Shown here: positions 25,101 through 32,639 of the stretch, piece by piece
Position numbering within the stretch: the first letter of the stretch is position 1
Layout of the letters: every line of letters begins with the position of its first letter
NCBI RefSeq assembly: GCF_011386835.1
Contig: NC_088805.1
Coordinates: 14,070,836-14,134,835, forward strand
Reading direction: 5' to 3'
Length of the DNA: 64,000 bases
From: Chrysemys picta bellii
Taxonomy: Eukaryota > Chordata > Testudines > Emydidae
Notes under the pieces: model-generated
The model's input: only the letters and a program-made list of their open reading frames with translations
Databases searched by the model: none
What the model was told of the DNA's origin: nothing
Made by a program: the position numbers and the translations under genes

Positions 25101-28100
25101 GGATGCAGGGCAGAAGGCTGGGTGTTGGGGGTGACTTGAGGTCAGGGCAGAGGGCTGGGGGTGTGTGGAGGTGCAGGGCAGAAGGCTGGGTGTGTGTGGG
25201 GAGGATCAGGGCAGAGGGCTGGGGGTGTGTGGAAGTGCAGGGCAGAGGGCTGGGGGTGTGTGGAGGTGCAGGGCAGAGGGCTGGGTGTTGGGGGGTGGCC
25301 AGGGCAGAGGGCTGGGTGTTGGGGGGAGGTGCAGGGTAGGGGGGGTGTAGGGGTGCAGGGCAGAAGGCTGGGTGTTGTGGGGGGGTGCAGGGCAGAAGGC
25401 TGGGTGTTGGGGGGAGGTGCAGGGTAGAGGGCGGGGGTGTGTGGGGGGTGCAGGGCAGGAGGCTGGGTGTTGGGGGGAGGTGCAGGGTAGGGGGGTGTAG
25501 GGATGCAGGGCAGAAGGCTGGGTGTTGTGTGGGGGGGTGCAGGGCAGAGGGCTGGGTGTTGGGGGAGGTGCAGGATAGAGGGCGGGGGGGTGTGGGGGGG
25601 TGCAGGGAAGAAGGCTGGGTGTTGGGGGGAGGTCAGGGCAGAAGGCTGGGTGTTGCGGGGGGGTGCAGGGCAGAAGGCTGGGTGTTGGGGGCAGGTGCAG
25701 GGTAGAGGGCGGGGTGTGTGTGGGGGGTGCAGGGCAGAAGGCTGGGGTGCTCAGCTTGTGGGGGTGCTACCAGCCCCCTGCCCTGAGCAGCTCAGGGCAG
25801 GGGGTTGGGAGGGATATGCCCTGTTCCACCCCTTTCCCCCAGGCCCATCCCTACCTCTCTCTGCCTGCTCTACTGAGCAGCGAGCACACTGCGCTCGGCT
25901 CTGCTCCGCTCCCCCTCTCCTTCACCGGCAGGGGGGAGGAGGAGGGGCCGGAATGCACCACGTTGTGGGAAGAAGTGGGGGAGGGGGGAAGCTTGGCTGC
26001 CGCAGGACCAAGCTTCTGCCTCCTGCCCCCGCAGGGGAGAGCGGTGGGCGGGGGGGGGGGCTGAGTGGGGCGGGGGCCCGGGACCCCCCGCATCGCTCTC
26101 CCCTGCAGGGGCAGGGGGCAGAAGCTTGGTCCTGCGGCAGCCAAGCTTCCCTCCTCCCCCTTTTCCCCCAGCTTGGTGCATTCCGGCCCCTCCGCCCCTC
26201 CTCCTCTCAGTGGGCAGCAACGTGCCACTCAAAATTGGCTCGCATGCCGTAGGTTGCCGACCCCTGAGTTAGACACACTCACTCAGGTTATAACACCTCC
26301 AATGAGCTACCACCATCTCAAGAAAGAGTTGCATGTACTGGTTCAAACTGGATTCTCCAGGGACCAGCAGACAAATAAAGGATTTTTGGTTAAATAGCCT
26401 GAGCTAAAACCGACTCATGGTCTTCTTTCTGACCCAGCAAATAGACAGGACCTCAAGCCCAAGGGGAGCCCCAATCTTTATGGAAGGGTTGGGAGGACTT
26501 TGGGCTACTGAGGGCTCCATAAGACAGAAAGTTCTTGTTCTGAGCAAAACCATTTGCATTTTAGTGATGAATGGGTGACCACAGGAAAAATCCCTGTGTG
26601 AGGTTTGAAGAACTGTTCCCTTGCCAGAGCCCTTGTTGGAGTTGGGGTGATCTCTGGTAAGCTTATTGACATGCATGTAGGTGCTTTTATTGTTTTTAAT
26701 GTATTGTCTGTAATGCTTTTACCTTAGGAATAAGTGTGCTTGCTTATAAAGAGCTGTGTGGTATCCTGTAACTCTTGGCGATTACAGTGGTGTTAGTCTC
26801 TGAAGACAAAGCAGAAGTGCTGATGCTGGTCGTGTAGGCAGTCTGCCTGGCTGGGGGGATATCATGGTGTAAGCAGTGGGCTGTGCAGCCTGGAAATACT
26901 CTGGTCAGGAGGGGGAGAGACATATCTCTGCCGAAGAGAGCTGATGGCTGAGGAGCCAGGACCCTAGATAGGGTGCCCTTGCTGGACCATGGAGGGGGAT
27001 TACAGGTGCAGTTGCCCTGAACTGTGACAATAAAGTCTTTTATTATATCTAAAAATTCTAATTTAGAAAAAAATTGTAGTATAAGTTGAACCAATTCTTT
27101 CCATATTCTGAATTGTCTTCCTTTCAATTGAAGTATTATAATGAAGTTGGTATGGGAGATGAAGGCAATTAATTAGTTATAATAGTTCTGTGCTTAGACT
27201 TTAACTTGTACATTGAGTTTTCACACTGTATCTTTTTGCTTCTTTCATGTTCTAGTCATTATAAGAGACACTTATGCCATCAAGGCCCATATGAGACACC
27301 CATTAATAGGGATACATGCAATGAAATAGATACTTTTTAAAGACTAGCAAATCACATGAGCCTTCATCTTCTAGTAAAAGTCTCTGGTGCAGTTAGTCCT
27401 GTTCCTTTACAAATGTCCATGATCCTGAATAGATTCTGCTAAGCTGTCATCCCTTGGGGTTTTACAAACTATTCTTACTGTTCTTCATGGACAGAATGAG
27501 AAGGGAAGGAGTTGAGGAAAGAATTTCTAGGTGTCTTGAAGAACATCCCCAGCAGGTCCGGCTCCAGGCACCAGTTGAGCAAGCTGGTGCTTGGGGCGGC
27601 AGATTGTTCGAGGCGGCATTCTGCCCAATCCTAGGGCGGCACGGCCGCTTTTTTTTTTGTTCCGCTCCGGCCGCCCTGTAGGGGGCGGCGGCGCGGAGAA
27701 CCAGAGTGCCCTGCAGAGCAGTCCTCTTCCTTCCCTCCCTGCCAACTGGAGCGGAGCCCTCACGGCAGGTGGCAAGAGGCAGCGCAGTGGGAGGGGCCGC
27801 GTGGCAGCGCCCCCTGCTGTAGCCCTGGCCGCCCCCTTCTCTCTCTCTCCCCCCCACTTCCTCCCCCTCCCCCAGACAGTCCCCCCCCCTTTTTTTTTTT
27901 TTTACTTTGCCGTTCTGGCCGCCCCATTTTTTTTTCTTTGTTTGTTTGGGGCGGCCAAAAAGCCAGAGCCGGCCCTGATCCCCAGGCCAGAACCTGACAC
28001 TATGAATTTAGCTGTAGAGGATGCTGTGTTTACCATGGAAGGATAGCTGATCATAGAAACCTGGAAGCCGTATGAGAAGGCTCCACCAATTCCCAATACA

Positions 28101-28735
28101 AAAATCATTAGAAATAGCTTCCGATACTGGACCTGGAAGATAGAAGACAATATTTTGGTATGTTCAGGGTGTTCTTGGAACACCCTGTTCTTGCCTCTTC
28201 CTCCTTGCACATACAAAATTCTTAGAAATATTGTATTAACAGGGGTTTTGAACAACAAATCGTCCCTTGAAAGGCTAAACTATATACCTTAAAAAGCTCT
28301 TTAAATTAGAGGGATATTTCTCACTTAGAGTATGTGTGTCAAATATAGGTATTCAGTGCTTGAAAATATTTACTTTTTATTTTGTTTTCTAACTTTGGGT
28401 CACTAACTACATTGAAATGAATAACTGAACATTCTTCACTGATTGCATATCCCTGAAAATAGGATAATATAAATTTAGGACAATAAAATGTTGGGAACAA
28501 ACAGTGCCAAGTACCACCTTTATTTTTCTGATTTTGGGGAAAAAAGTGTTAAAATGACTAAATTATTGAGTTTGATTATCGCTCTAGATGTACAGGAAGC
28601 ATGAAAATGAACAGATCTCTTCCAATGTTCTCCCTTTTCCCTGCCCCCCTGCTGGATTTTTAGATATAAATGAGAAGTACTTGGTACATAGATAAATGAC
28701 AGAGAACTCACCAAGTCTGAGAAAAAGCTGCCCAT
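6980..28735 (-). CDS. SLC2A11L: GLUT11-like hexose transporter, gene A (12 exons, 498 aa)
   Basis: This spliced gene encodes a 12-helix facilitative sugar transporter (major facilitator superfamily, sugar porter family) expected in a cell membrane. Exons from 5' to 3' are 28712-28735, 28034-28132, 21347-21507, 17497-17621, 16640-16769, 16320-16468, 12949-13136, 10639-10749, 8940-9041, 8587-8662, 7539-7666 and 6980-7183. All introns are GT-AG, phases agree throughout and I see no internal stop. Visible motifs are GIGG in helix 1, an N-D-T sequon at residue 48, PESPPYLL at 211-218, QLSGIN at 286-291 and PETKGK at 458-463. FINDTWQ, GFSKMAKSFEMILIGR and GIGG match GLUT11 better than GLUT5. The family PESPR motif has Pro in place of Arg. 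Gene B lies 7.2 kb upstream in the same orientation. SLC2A11 relatives affect pigment cells in fish and iris colour in pigeons; the substrate here is unknown. Confidence 0.93.
7539..7666 (-). CDS. SLC2A11L: Gene A exon 11 (helix 11)
   Basis: The 128-bp exon encodes the ELFTQSSRSSA segment (GLUT11 ELFDQMARPAA equivalent) and helix 11 with LHWVGLY. The family's RP after this segment is RS here. Confidence 0.92.
8521..8568. repeat. (CT)n and C-run microsatellite
   Basis: A CT dinucleotide run grading into C homopolymers; in gene A transcripts it reads G-rich, starting 19 bases after the exon 10 donor. Confidence 0.95.
8587..8662 (-). CDS. SLC2A11L: Gene A exon 10 (helix 10)
   Basis: The 76-bp exon starts HQFFWMPY and ends in TGP. 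I chose the CCCTTTAG acceptor at 8663-8664 rather than the CAG six bases further in, because it gives 76 bp, the size in gene B. The donor GTTAGT is followed by a long G-rich tract. Confidence 0.88.
8940..9041 (-). CDS. SLC2A11L: Gene A exon 9 (helix 8-9 loop, helix 9)
   Basis: The 102-bp exon carries the conserved loop FGRRMLLLWGYG and helix 9 ending at SLQ. It has the size and phase usual for this exon in GLUT genes. Confidence 0.92.
9470..9735 (+). mobile_element. CR1 LINE 3' end
   Basis: The segment from GTGAAGCTAGACAAATT to GGTCCCTTCTGGTCTTGTAA is the standard 3' portion of sauropsid CR1, including TTATGCAGGAGGTCAGACTA. An 88-codon open frame spans it, but only the LINE tail is present. 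Confidence 0.88.
10639..10749 (-). CDS. SLC2A11L: Gene A exon 8 (helix 8)
   Basis: The 111-bp exon encodes IYFYAF...GAGTCEF...IIC, corresponding to helix 8 of GLUTs. Acceptor TTCCAG, donor GTAAGT. Confidence 0.92.
10923..11089 (+). mobile_element. Tortoise Pol III / Cry-type SINE
   Basis: A tRNA-like head with A box (TAGCTCAGTGGTTTGAGCA) and B box (GAGTTCAATCC) is followed by the tail GGTTGGACTAGATGACCTCC and ends TTCTATG. I recognise this as the tRNA-Lys-like turtle SINE, with a tail shared with CR1. It is the best pointer to a cryptodiran turtle. Confidence 0.9.
12100..12210 (+). mobile_element. CR1-like 3' fragment
   Basis: The stretch GACCTGTGGTGTGCAGGAGATCA followed by TTCTTTCTGGCCTTAAGCTC resembles the CR1 3' end, more decayed than the copy at 9470. 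Confidence 0.6.
12211..12382 (+). repeat. Three tandem copies of a 56-bp unit
   Basis: The unit begins CCCTGCAATGGACAATTATG; copies start at 12212, 12268 and 12324 and look essentially identical. Confidence 0.95.
12949..13136 (-). CDS. SLC2A11L: Gene A exon 7 (cytoplasmic loop, helix 7)
   Basis: The 188-bp exon covers the large cytoplasmic loop (WGEGNHQEAIDDM) and helix 7 ending QLSGINA. The donor is the unusual GTTAAG, used at the same place (GTTGAG) in gene B. Confidence 0.92.
13551..13768. mobile_element. Inverted Penelope-type repeat (long hairpin)
   Basis: Two nearly complementary arms of about 85 bp (13553-13640 and 13646-13731) face each other across a loop of a few bases. They carry the amniote repeat with GGTGCCACAGGACCCTCTGTTG and GAAGTATTGGGAGCATAAGC. 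A 12-bp target duplication, ATGTGGAACTAT, flanks the unit (13539-13550 and 13769-13780). Assignment to Penelope-like elements is from memory. Confidence 0.7.
13781..16319. other. Gene A intron 6: no element recognised
   Basis: AT-rich intron without long open frames or repeats I can name. Confidence 0.5.
16320..16468 (-). CDS. SLC2A11L: Gene A exon 6 (helix 6, PESPP motif)
   Basis: The 149-bp exon encodes WPLLMA, helix 6 and PESPPYLL. In most GLUTs the fifth residue of this motif is Arg; here it is Pro. Confidence 0.93.
16640..16769 (-). CDS. SLC2A11L: Gene A exon 5 (helices 4-5)
   Basis: The 130-bp exon contains the sugar-porter signature YLGEISPKKLRG followed by helix 5 (LGQIAGL). It is read in the frame set by exons 4 and 6. 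Confidence 0.92.
17497..17621 (-). CDS. SLC2A11L: Gene A exon 4 (helix 3)
   Basis: The 125-bp exon begins with the basic helix 2-3 loop (KKCL) and continues through helix 3 to the conserved FEMILIGRFLCG segment. Acceptor is TTACAG, donor GTAGGT. Confidence 0.92.
18659..18998. mobile_element. Short hAT element
   Basis: Inverted ends CAGGGGTGAAAGTA and matching TACTTTCACCCCTG, with perfect 8-bp duplications GAAATTCT at 18651-18658 and 18999-19006. Confidence 0.93.
19111..19442. mobile_element. Palindromic hAT element
   Basis: Ends CAGTGGTTCTCAAAGCC and GGCTTTGAGAACCACTG are exact inverses, and the duplication GTCTATAC is perfect (19103-19110 and 19443-19450). The two halves are largely inverse copies (GGCCAATAGGGGCTGCAGGA against CCTGCAGCCCCCATTGGCC), so one strand can fold back over about 330 bases. 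Confidence 0.93.
20245..20345 (-). mobile_element. Penelope-type repeat end
   Basis: Contains AGAAGTTGGTCCAATAAAAG and TATTACCTCACCCACCTTG, the same family as 29158-29262 and 35728-35855. Confidence 0.6.
20346..21346. other. Gene A intron 3: no further element named
   Basis: Includes an 88-codon open frame at 20804-21070 with no recognisable motif. Confidence 0.45.
21347..21507 (-). CDS. SLC2A11L: Gene A exon 3 (extracellular loop 1, helix 2)
   Basis: The 161-bp exon carries the first extracellular loop with N-D-T at residue 48 (candidate N-glycosylation), the ETWQ-like DTWQERY block typical of GLUT11, and helix 2 with LLWSFIVS. It ends inside a codon with YGK at the start of the helix 2-3 loop. 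Confidence 0.92.
21609..23031. mobile_element. Outer DNA element interrupted by a younger one
   Basis: Sequence either side of 21633-22856 joins into one repeat with ends CTTCTACCCCGATATAATG and CACCTCTACAACGATAAAACG (minus strand) and several GCGTTATAT stretches. I recognise the repeat type but not its superfamily. Confidence 0.6.
21633..22856. mobile_element. DNA transposon with TAGGGTTACCAT ends
   Basis: Inverted ends TAGGGTTACCAT and ATGGTAACCCTA with duplications TATAATG at 21626-21632 and 22857-22863 (7 bp, or 8 bp if one end base is shared). hAT type is likely. Most of the inside is a G-rich minisatellite at 22090-22790 built on GGGGGCAGTCAGGGGACA units; the open frames there are artefacts of the repeat. 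Confidence 0.8.
23156..24266. mobile_element. hAT element with C-rich minisatellite
   Basis: Ends CAGGGGTCTCAGACATGCGG and GACCCCTG, with perfect duplications AACTAAGC at 23148-23155 and 24267-24274. Its interior at 23620-24050 is a tandem array of roughly 50-bp units containing CCCAACTCCCTGCCCTGAGC. Confidence 0.92.
24309..26266. mobile_element. hAT element with large G-rich minisatellite
   Basis: Ends CAGGGGTAGGCGACC and GGTTGCCGACCCCTG, with perfect duplications AGTTAGAC at 24301-24308 and 26267-26274. The array at 24600-25755 repeats a roughly 30-45-bp unit based on GTGCAGGGCAGAAGGCTGGG. The 206- and 249-codon open frames inside are repeat artefacts. Confidence 0.92.
26275..27130. other. 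Probable old LTR or retroelement remnant
   Basis: The sequence broken up by the two hAT insertions (before 23148, 24275-24300, then from 26275) reads as one older repeat. The part with AATAAGTGTGCTTGCTTATAAAG and AGAGCTGTGTGGTATCC resembles a turtle LTR. No ends were found. Confidence 0.35.
27553..27977. mobile_element. hAT element in gene A intron 2
   Basis: Ends CAGGTCCGGCTCCAGGC and CAGGGCCGGCTCTGGC; perfect duplications ATCCCCAG at 27545-27552 and 27978-27985. Same family as 672-2393 and 53464-53658. Confidence 0.92.
28034..28132 (-). CDS. SLC2A11L: Gene A exon 2 (helix 1)
   Basis: The 99-bp exon encodes residues 9-41, the first membrane helix with the FVLGIGG segment. It has a CAG acceptor and a GTAAAC donor. 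A hAT element ends 57 bp beyond the donor. Confidence 0.92.
28712..28735 (-). CDS. SLC2A11L: Gene A exon 1 (start codon, residues 1-8)
   Basis: This 24-bp coding exon encodes MGSFFSDL and ends at a consensus donor (TTG|GTGAGT). The start is chosen because gene B has a matching 24-bp first exon with the same S-D-L ending and the same phase. Confidence 0.85.
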
Positions 28736-28869
28736 CTTCAGGGTAAGAGTTTTCTTGCTCTTTGTTTGTTTTGTGGCAGGTCTCTTGAATTAGCAGTCTG
28801 GTTGCAGTCGTTTCTCACTAAAATTGTATAACCCAGGCACTAAAAGAAGCTTGTCCGTTTGGACCAAAG

Positions 28870-28945
28870 TTAAATTTGACTTTGTACTGTTTGCTTTGCA
28901 TTATTTTCTTTCATGCCCTTTGGATAAGGTTCAGAACACTTAAAA
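28870..28945 (-). promoter_or_regulatory. Upstream block shared with gene B
   Basis: About 135 bp upstream of the gene A ATG lies a stretch that aligns with 54931-55000, which is 130 bp upstream of the gene B ATG. Shared landmarks on the plus strand are TTAAATTTG, ACTTTGTACTGTTT, CTTTG and GGA(T/C)AAGGTT. It may be promoter or 5' UTR retained since the duplication. Confidence 0.45.
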
Positions 28946-29157
28946 TTTGTCTGTGTTCATTCTGTCATTCAGTATCCTCTTGTAGGGAGATATTTCTCTC
29001 CAACTATGAAAGTGTGTAGAAGGTGAATGTTCATAGACTAAAAACTACAAAATTAATTGTATGCCTGTAAGTGGTAGCTGTTAATATTTGATTACATAAG
29101 ACATCTCTGATTTTGCTTGCTAAAACAAGAGGGTTTAGGAAATGATTCATCCTGGAA

Positions 29158-29262
29158 AGGGACAAGGTGGTGAAGTAATATATTTTATTGGACCAACTTC
29201 TGTTGGTGAGACAAGTGTTTGAGCTTACATGGAGCTCTTCTGCAGGTCTGGAAAATAAACTC
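29158..29262 (+). mobile_element. Penelope-type repeat end
   Basis: AAGGTGGTGAAGTAATATATTTTATTGG followed by ACCAACTTCTGTTGGTGAGA and GAGCTCTTCTGCAGGTCTGG. Confidence 0.6.
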
Positions 29263-29335
29263 AGGGCTTGTCTACACTTAAACCACTGCAGCAGCTACTC
29301 CGCCTCCTTGAGATGCGATAGCTAGGGCCTGGTCT

Positions 29336-29517
29336 ACACTACAGAGAGGTCGATACAAGGCAGCTTATGTCGACCTAATTCTGTAAGTGTCTACACTAAA
29401 ATATTGCTCCCACTAATGTAACTTGCCTGCTATGCTGACTTAATAACTCCATCTCCACGAGAGGCATAGCACTTAGATCGATGTAGTTAGGTCAATGCAG
29501 TGTCAGTGTAGACACTG
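29336..29517. mobile_element. Harbinger-type MITE
   Basis: The left end GGCCTGGTCTACACTAC equals the right terminal repeat of the Harbinger at 45235-50784; the right end is CAGTGTAGACACTG followed by TTA. A partial related end (GGGCTTGTCTACACTTAAAC) lies just left at 29263. No clean TTA is seen on the left. Confidence 0.6.
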
Positions 29518-29520
29518 TTA

Positions 29521-30930
29521 CTTACTTCAACTTTAGTGGCCCCAGGAGGTTCCCACAATGCCCCACTATGACTGCTCTGGTCACTGTTTTGAACTCCACT
29601 GCCCAGTGGCCAGGTACACAGGTATGTGCACCTCCCCTCTAAAGCCCCATGAAGTTTTGAAATTCCATTTCATGTTTGCTCAGCGTGGAGAGCTCACCTA
29701 GTGGCTGCCAAGCTGACCATTCTGGCTCCATGCTGCAGACACGCTCTTGCCTGGAGTATACAGGAGGTGATGGATCTCCTGGGTCTGTGGGGAGAAGAGG
29801 CTGTGCAGGCACTGCTCTGATCCTGTAGCAATGTCTCCCTCTGTCTCCCATTTATATGGTCCCAGTGCGCTCACTTAAAACCCACTTGGGAAATAGCTGA
29901 TGAGTCTCAGGTGCACTGGCATCTTCCTTCTTAAAGGGCCAGCGTCAGTGTAGGACAATCCCTGCTTCCTCTTCTAACATGGTTACAGATACAACTTGCC
30001 TCCTTGGTTTACTTTTACTTTTTATGTTCTCAGGATCATGGAGTGTTATATAGATTGCCTAATTCATATGCCATAATGATGAATGTGGGATAAGTGCCTA
30101 ATTAGTAGGTAGTTAGAGTATATCTTGTTGACTGACTTATTGCAGGTATATATATCTGTACTGATGTGTACTACTTCTTTATTACACCCAAAAAACTACT
30201 TTAAAGGAATGGTATGATTGCGAAGTCAAACAATAAAAATTTTGAAAATGCCAAATAAATTTGCAACCTTAATTTGGCCCCTTTGAGTATATGCATAATG
30301 TATATGTATGGTCTCTAATTAAAAAAATTCATCTATTTTGCTGGACCCCCAGCCTCACTGAGAGTGCAGGATGGATGGTGCTCCTGAGAATAAATCAGGG
30401 TTGTGTCGTCTGTAGGAACCTTGCCTCATTATTTGCAAATTTTGGAAGGTGTGCAGTGAATGAGCTAGGGAATTGCAGAAAAAGAAAGGATGATCTCATA
30501 GTTCAACAAGTTTAATACTGCCATGGAGAACTGTATTCTATCTCTGCCTCTATCTCGGTCATAGAGTTCCTATATGATGCTTGGCATGTCCTTAAATAAA
30601 ATGTTCACAGTCCCTCATGGCTTCTGTCCCCATCCCCATCTGCTGCTGGCCCTCACCCATTGGCTCCTTCCTCTCCAGCTCCTGTCCCTCTCTCCCTCTG
30701 CTCTTTCCCACCATCTGGCTCCTGCAAATCCCCCTCATTTCTCTGCATTCCAGTCAGACAGCTTCTTCCTCTATATCATGAACACTGGAACTGGAGTTAG
30801 AGGGCCCTTGTTCCCTAGGGAGACTTATTGACAGGACACCAGTGGAACAGGAAATGCAGGAAGTTAGGCTGGAAGCAACTGGAAGCCACATGGATAGAGC
30901 AGTCTATAGGGTTTAGTAAAGTTCCATTTG
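29521..30930. other. Spacer: no gene recognised
   Basis: AT-rich with a C-rich patch at 30600-30760. I see no exon or named repeat. Confidence 0.5.
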
Positions 30931-31024
30931 TTGAACTTAACTTGGATTCAGCTTCATACTTTTCAAATAAAACATTGTAGCAGTGTCAGAGCTGTGAGTT
31001 CTCTGAAATGCAACAGCGGGGAGT

Positions 31025-31280
31025 GTGAGCCATGGAGTTTGGTTTGAAGCCCTGGATTTTGAAGACATAGAACTTGTTAGACTATGGACCTGGTGGAAGG
31101 AGGAGTTTGACCTGTACACAGACCTAGTCAGGCAGGGAGACTACAATGGAAAAGTAAAACTATTTTATCATATTGAGGAGCAAGGCAGAGAGATCTTCAC
31201 CACTGCCTCAAGCCTCACAGCAGGCCTAGGAGCCTTGGGAAACTATTGTCCCCCAAAGCAGAACAAAAGTGTGGAGTGAC
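31025..31280 (+). pseudogene. Gypsy-type gag fragment
   Basis: An open frame reads FEDIELVRLWTWWKEEFDLY and then KVKLFYHIEEQGREIF, the pattern of the gag amino end in Gypsy/K02A2.6-like retrotransposons. It is separated from the pol remnant by an insertion at about 31440-32570. Confidence 0.65.
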
Positions 31281-31439
31281 ACAAGTTTTTCACTACAGAC
31301 CAGTCCAAAGGGAAGGATAGACCCCTATGTTGCAGCCTTACACAGGCTGCTACATGCACATTTGGGGACTTGACAGACTCCCTGATTTGGGACAGGATAG
31401 TCTGAAGCACTTGGGAACACCATCTGTGGGAGTAGCTGC

Positions 31440-32570
31440 ACCAGGAAGCATAGGTGGCACATGAATTCTGTGTTTGGGGAGGCTGAGCATGAGTGGCAGA
31501 AGCTCTCTGGAAATGGGAGGGGCCATCGGCACCCAGACTGGGGCCATGCCCCCTGCTCTTCCCAACGCCCTGCCCATGCTTCACCCCTACCGTGCCCCAA
31601 GGCCCTGCCCCCACCCTGCCTCCACCCACCGCTCTCTCCTCTTCACCCTCTCCACCTAGCCCCCCACCACTCACTCCTTTCTGCTCCATCCTGCCTTAAG
31701 AGTGAGAAACTTGGAGAGAGGGGGCAGAGAGCAGCGAGTGGTGGGCTGCAGAGGGCCTCAAGGAAAGAGGCGGAGTGAGGGCGGGAAGAGGCAGAATGAA
31801 GGTGGGGCCTCGGGGGGAAGAGCTGCAGTGTGGGCGGGGCCACAGGGAAGAGGCCGAGCAGGGACAGGGCCTTGGGGCAGAGTAGGGGTGGGGCCATGGT
31901 CTGGGCACCAGTGGTTTCCTCAGTTCTTGGGAGCTTCCGGCAGCAGCGCTCCAAAGGTTGTGGGCTGGCGGCCGCATCTGACATTTCTTGCCCCATTTGG
32001 GGAGGCTTACCCTCCCCAAGCCTCTTACATCTGCTGCCTGTGTCAGGAAGGCAATCTCGTATTAAACAGATGCTTAGACATGGGGCATGCAGCAGAAGCC
32101 TCGAGAGAGGATGAAAGCATAGGAGGCACAACACCCCCAGAAGTACATGCAGTGAGACAACCGCAAAGATGACCAGGTGGCCAGTGTTCCATTTCCACTG
32201 TGTGATGCATTTACTGTGGAAGACAGCATGAGCAGGTAAAGGAGAAGTGCCCTGCACTAGGATAGCATTGTGTTGTGTCAAGTTGGACCATTTTAGCAGT
32301 ACATGCAAGAGCAGAGCCAGGTCTCAAAGATTAGTCAGACTTGTACAAGAGAGGTGATGCTACACATCAGACAGCAGGGATGATATCATGACTCTTTCCT
32401 TCAGTCTGAGAATGTAGCAGGTTCAGGCTGTCAGGACAGGAAAGCAATAAGGGACAATATCAACCTCTGTGCATGCAACAATGTTAATAGAGAAATGCCC
32501 TGTGCTATTTCAGCTGGATGGCAGGACCCCCTTCAGTGAAATTCCTCAGTGTGAATTGCACTTGAATAAA
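31440..32570. other. GC-rich insertion within the Gypsy remnant
   Basis: C-rich then G-rich halves (31530-31700 and 31720-31910) with loosely inverse ends (TTTGGGGAGGCT and its counterpart near 31990-32020). Possibly a non-autonomous transposon; no target duplication was found. Confidence 0.35.
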
Positions 32571-32639
32571 CCCATTACAAAGAACAGGCACAATCTAACA
32601 ATGTACAATGAGAACATAATGTAGCCCATAGGAAAATGT

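Noticed and set aside
24719..26252. Open frames of 206 and 249 codons with G/W/R-rich repeats
   Set aside because: They lie within a G-rich minisatellite where several frames on one strand stay open; composition and repeat explain them.
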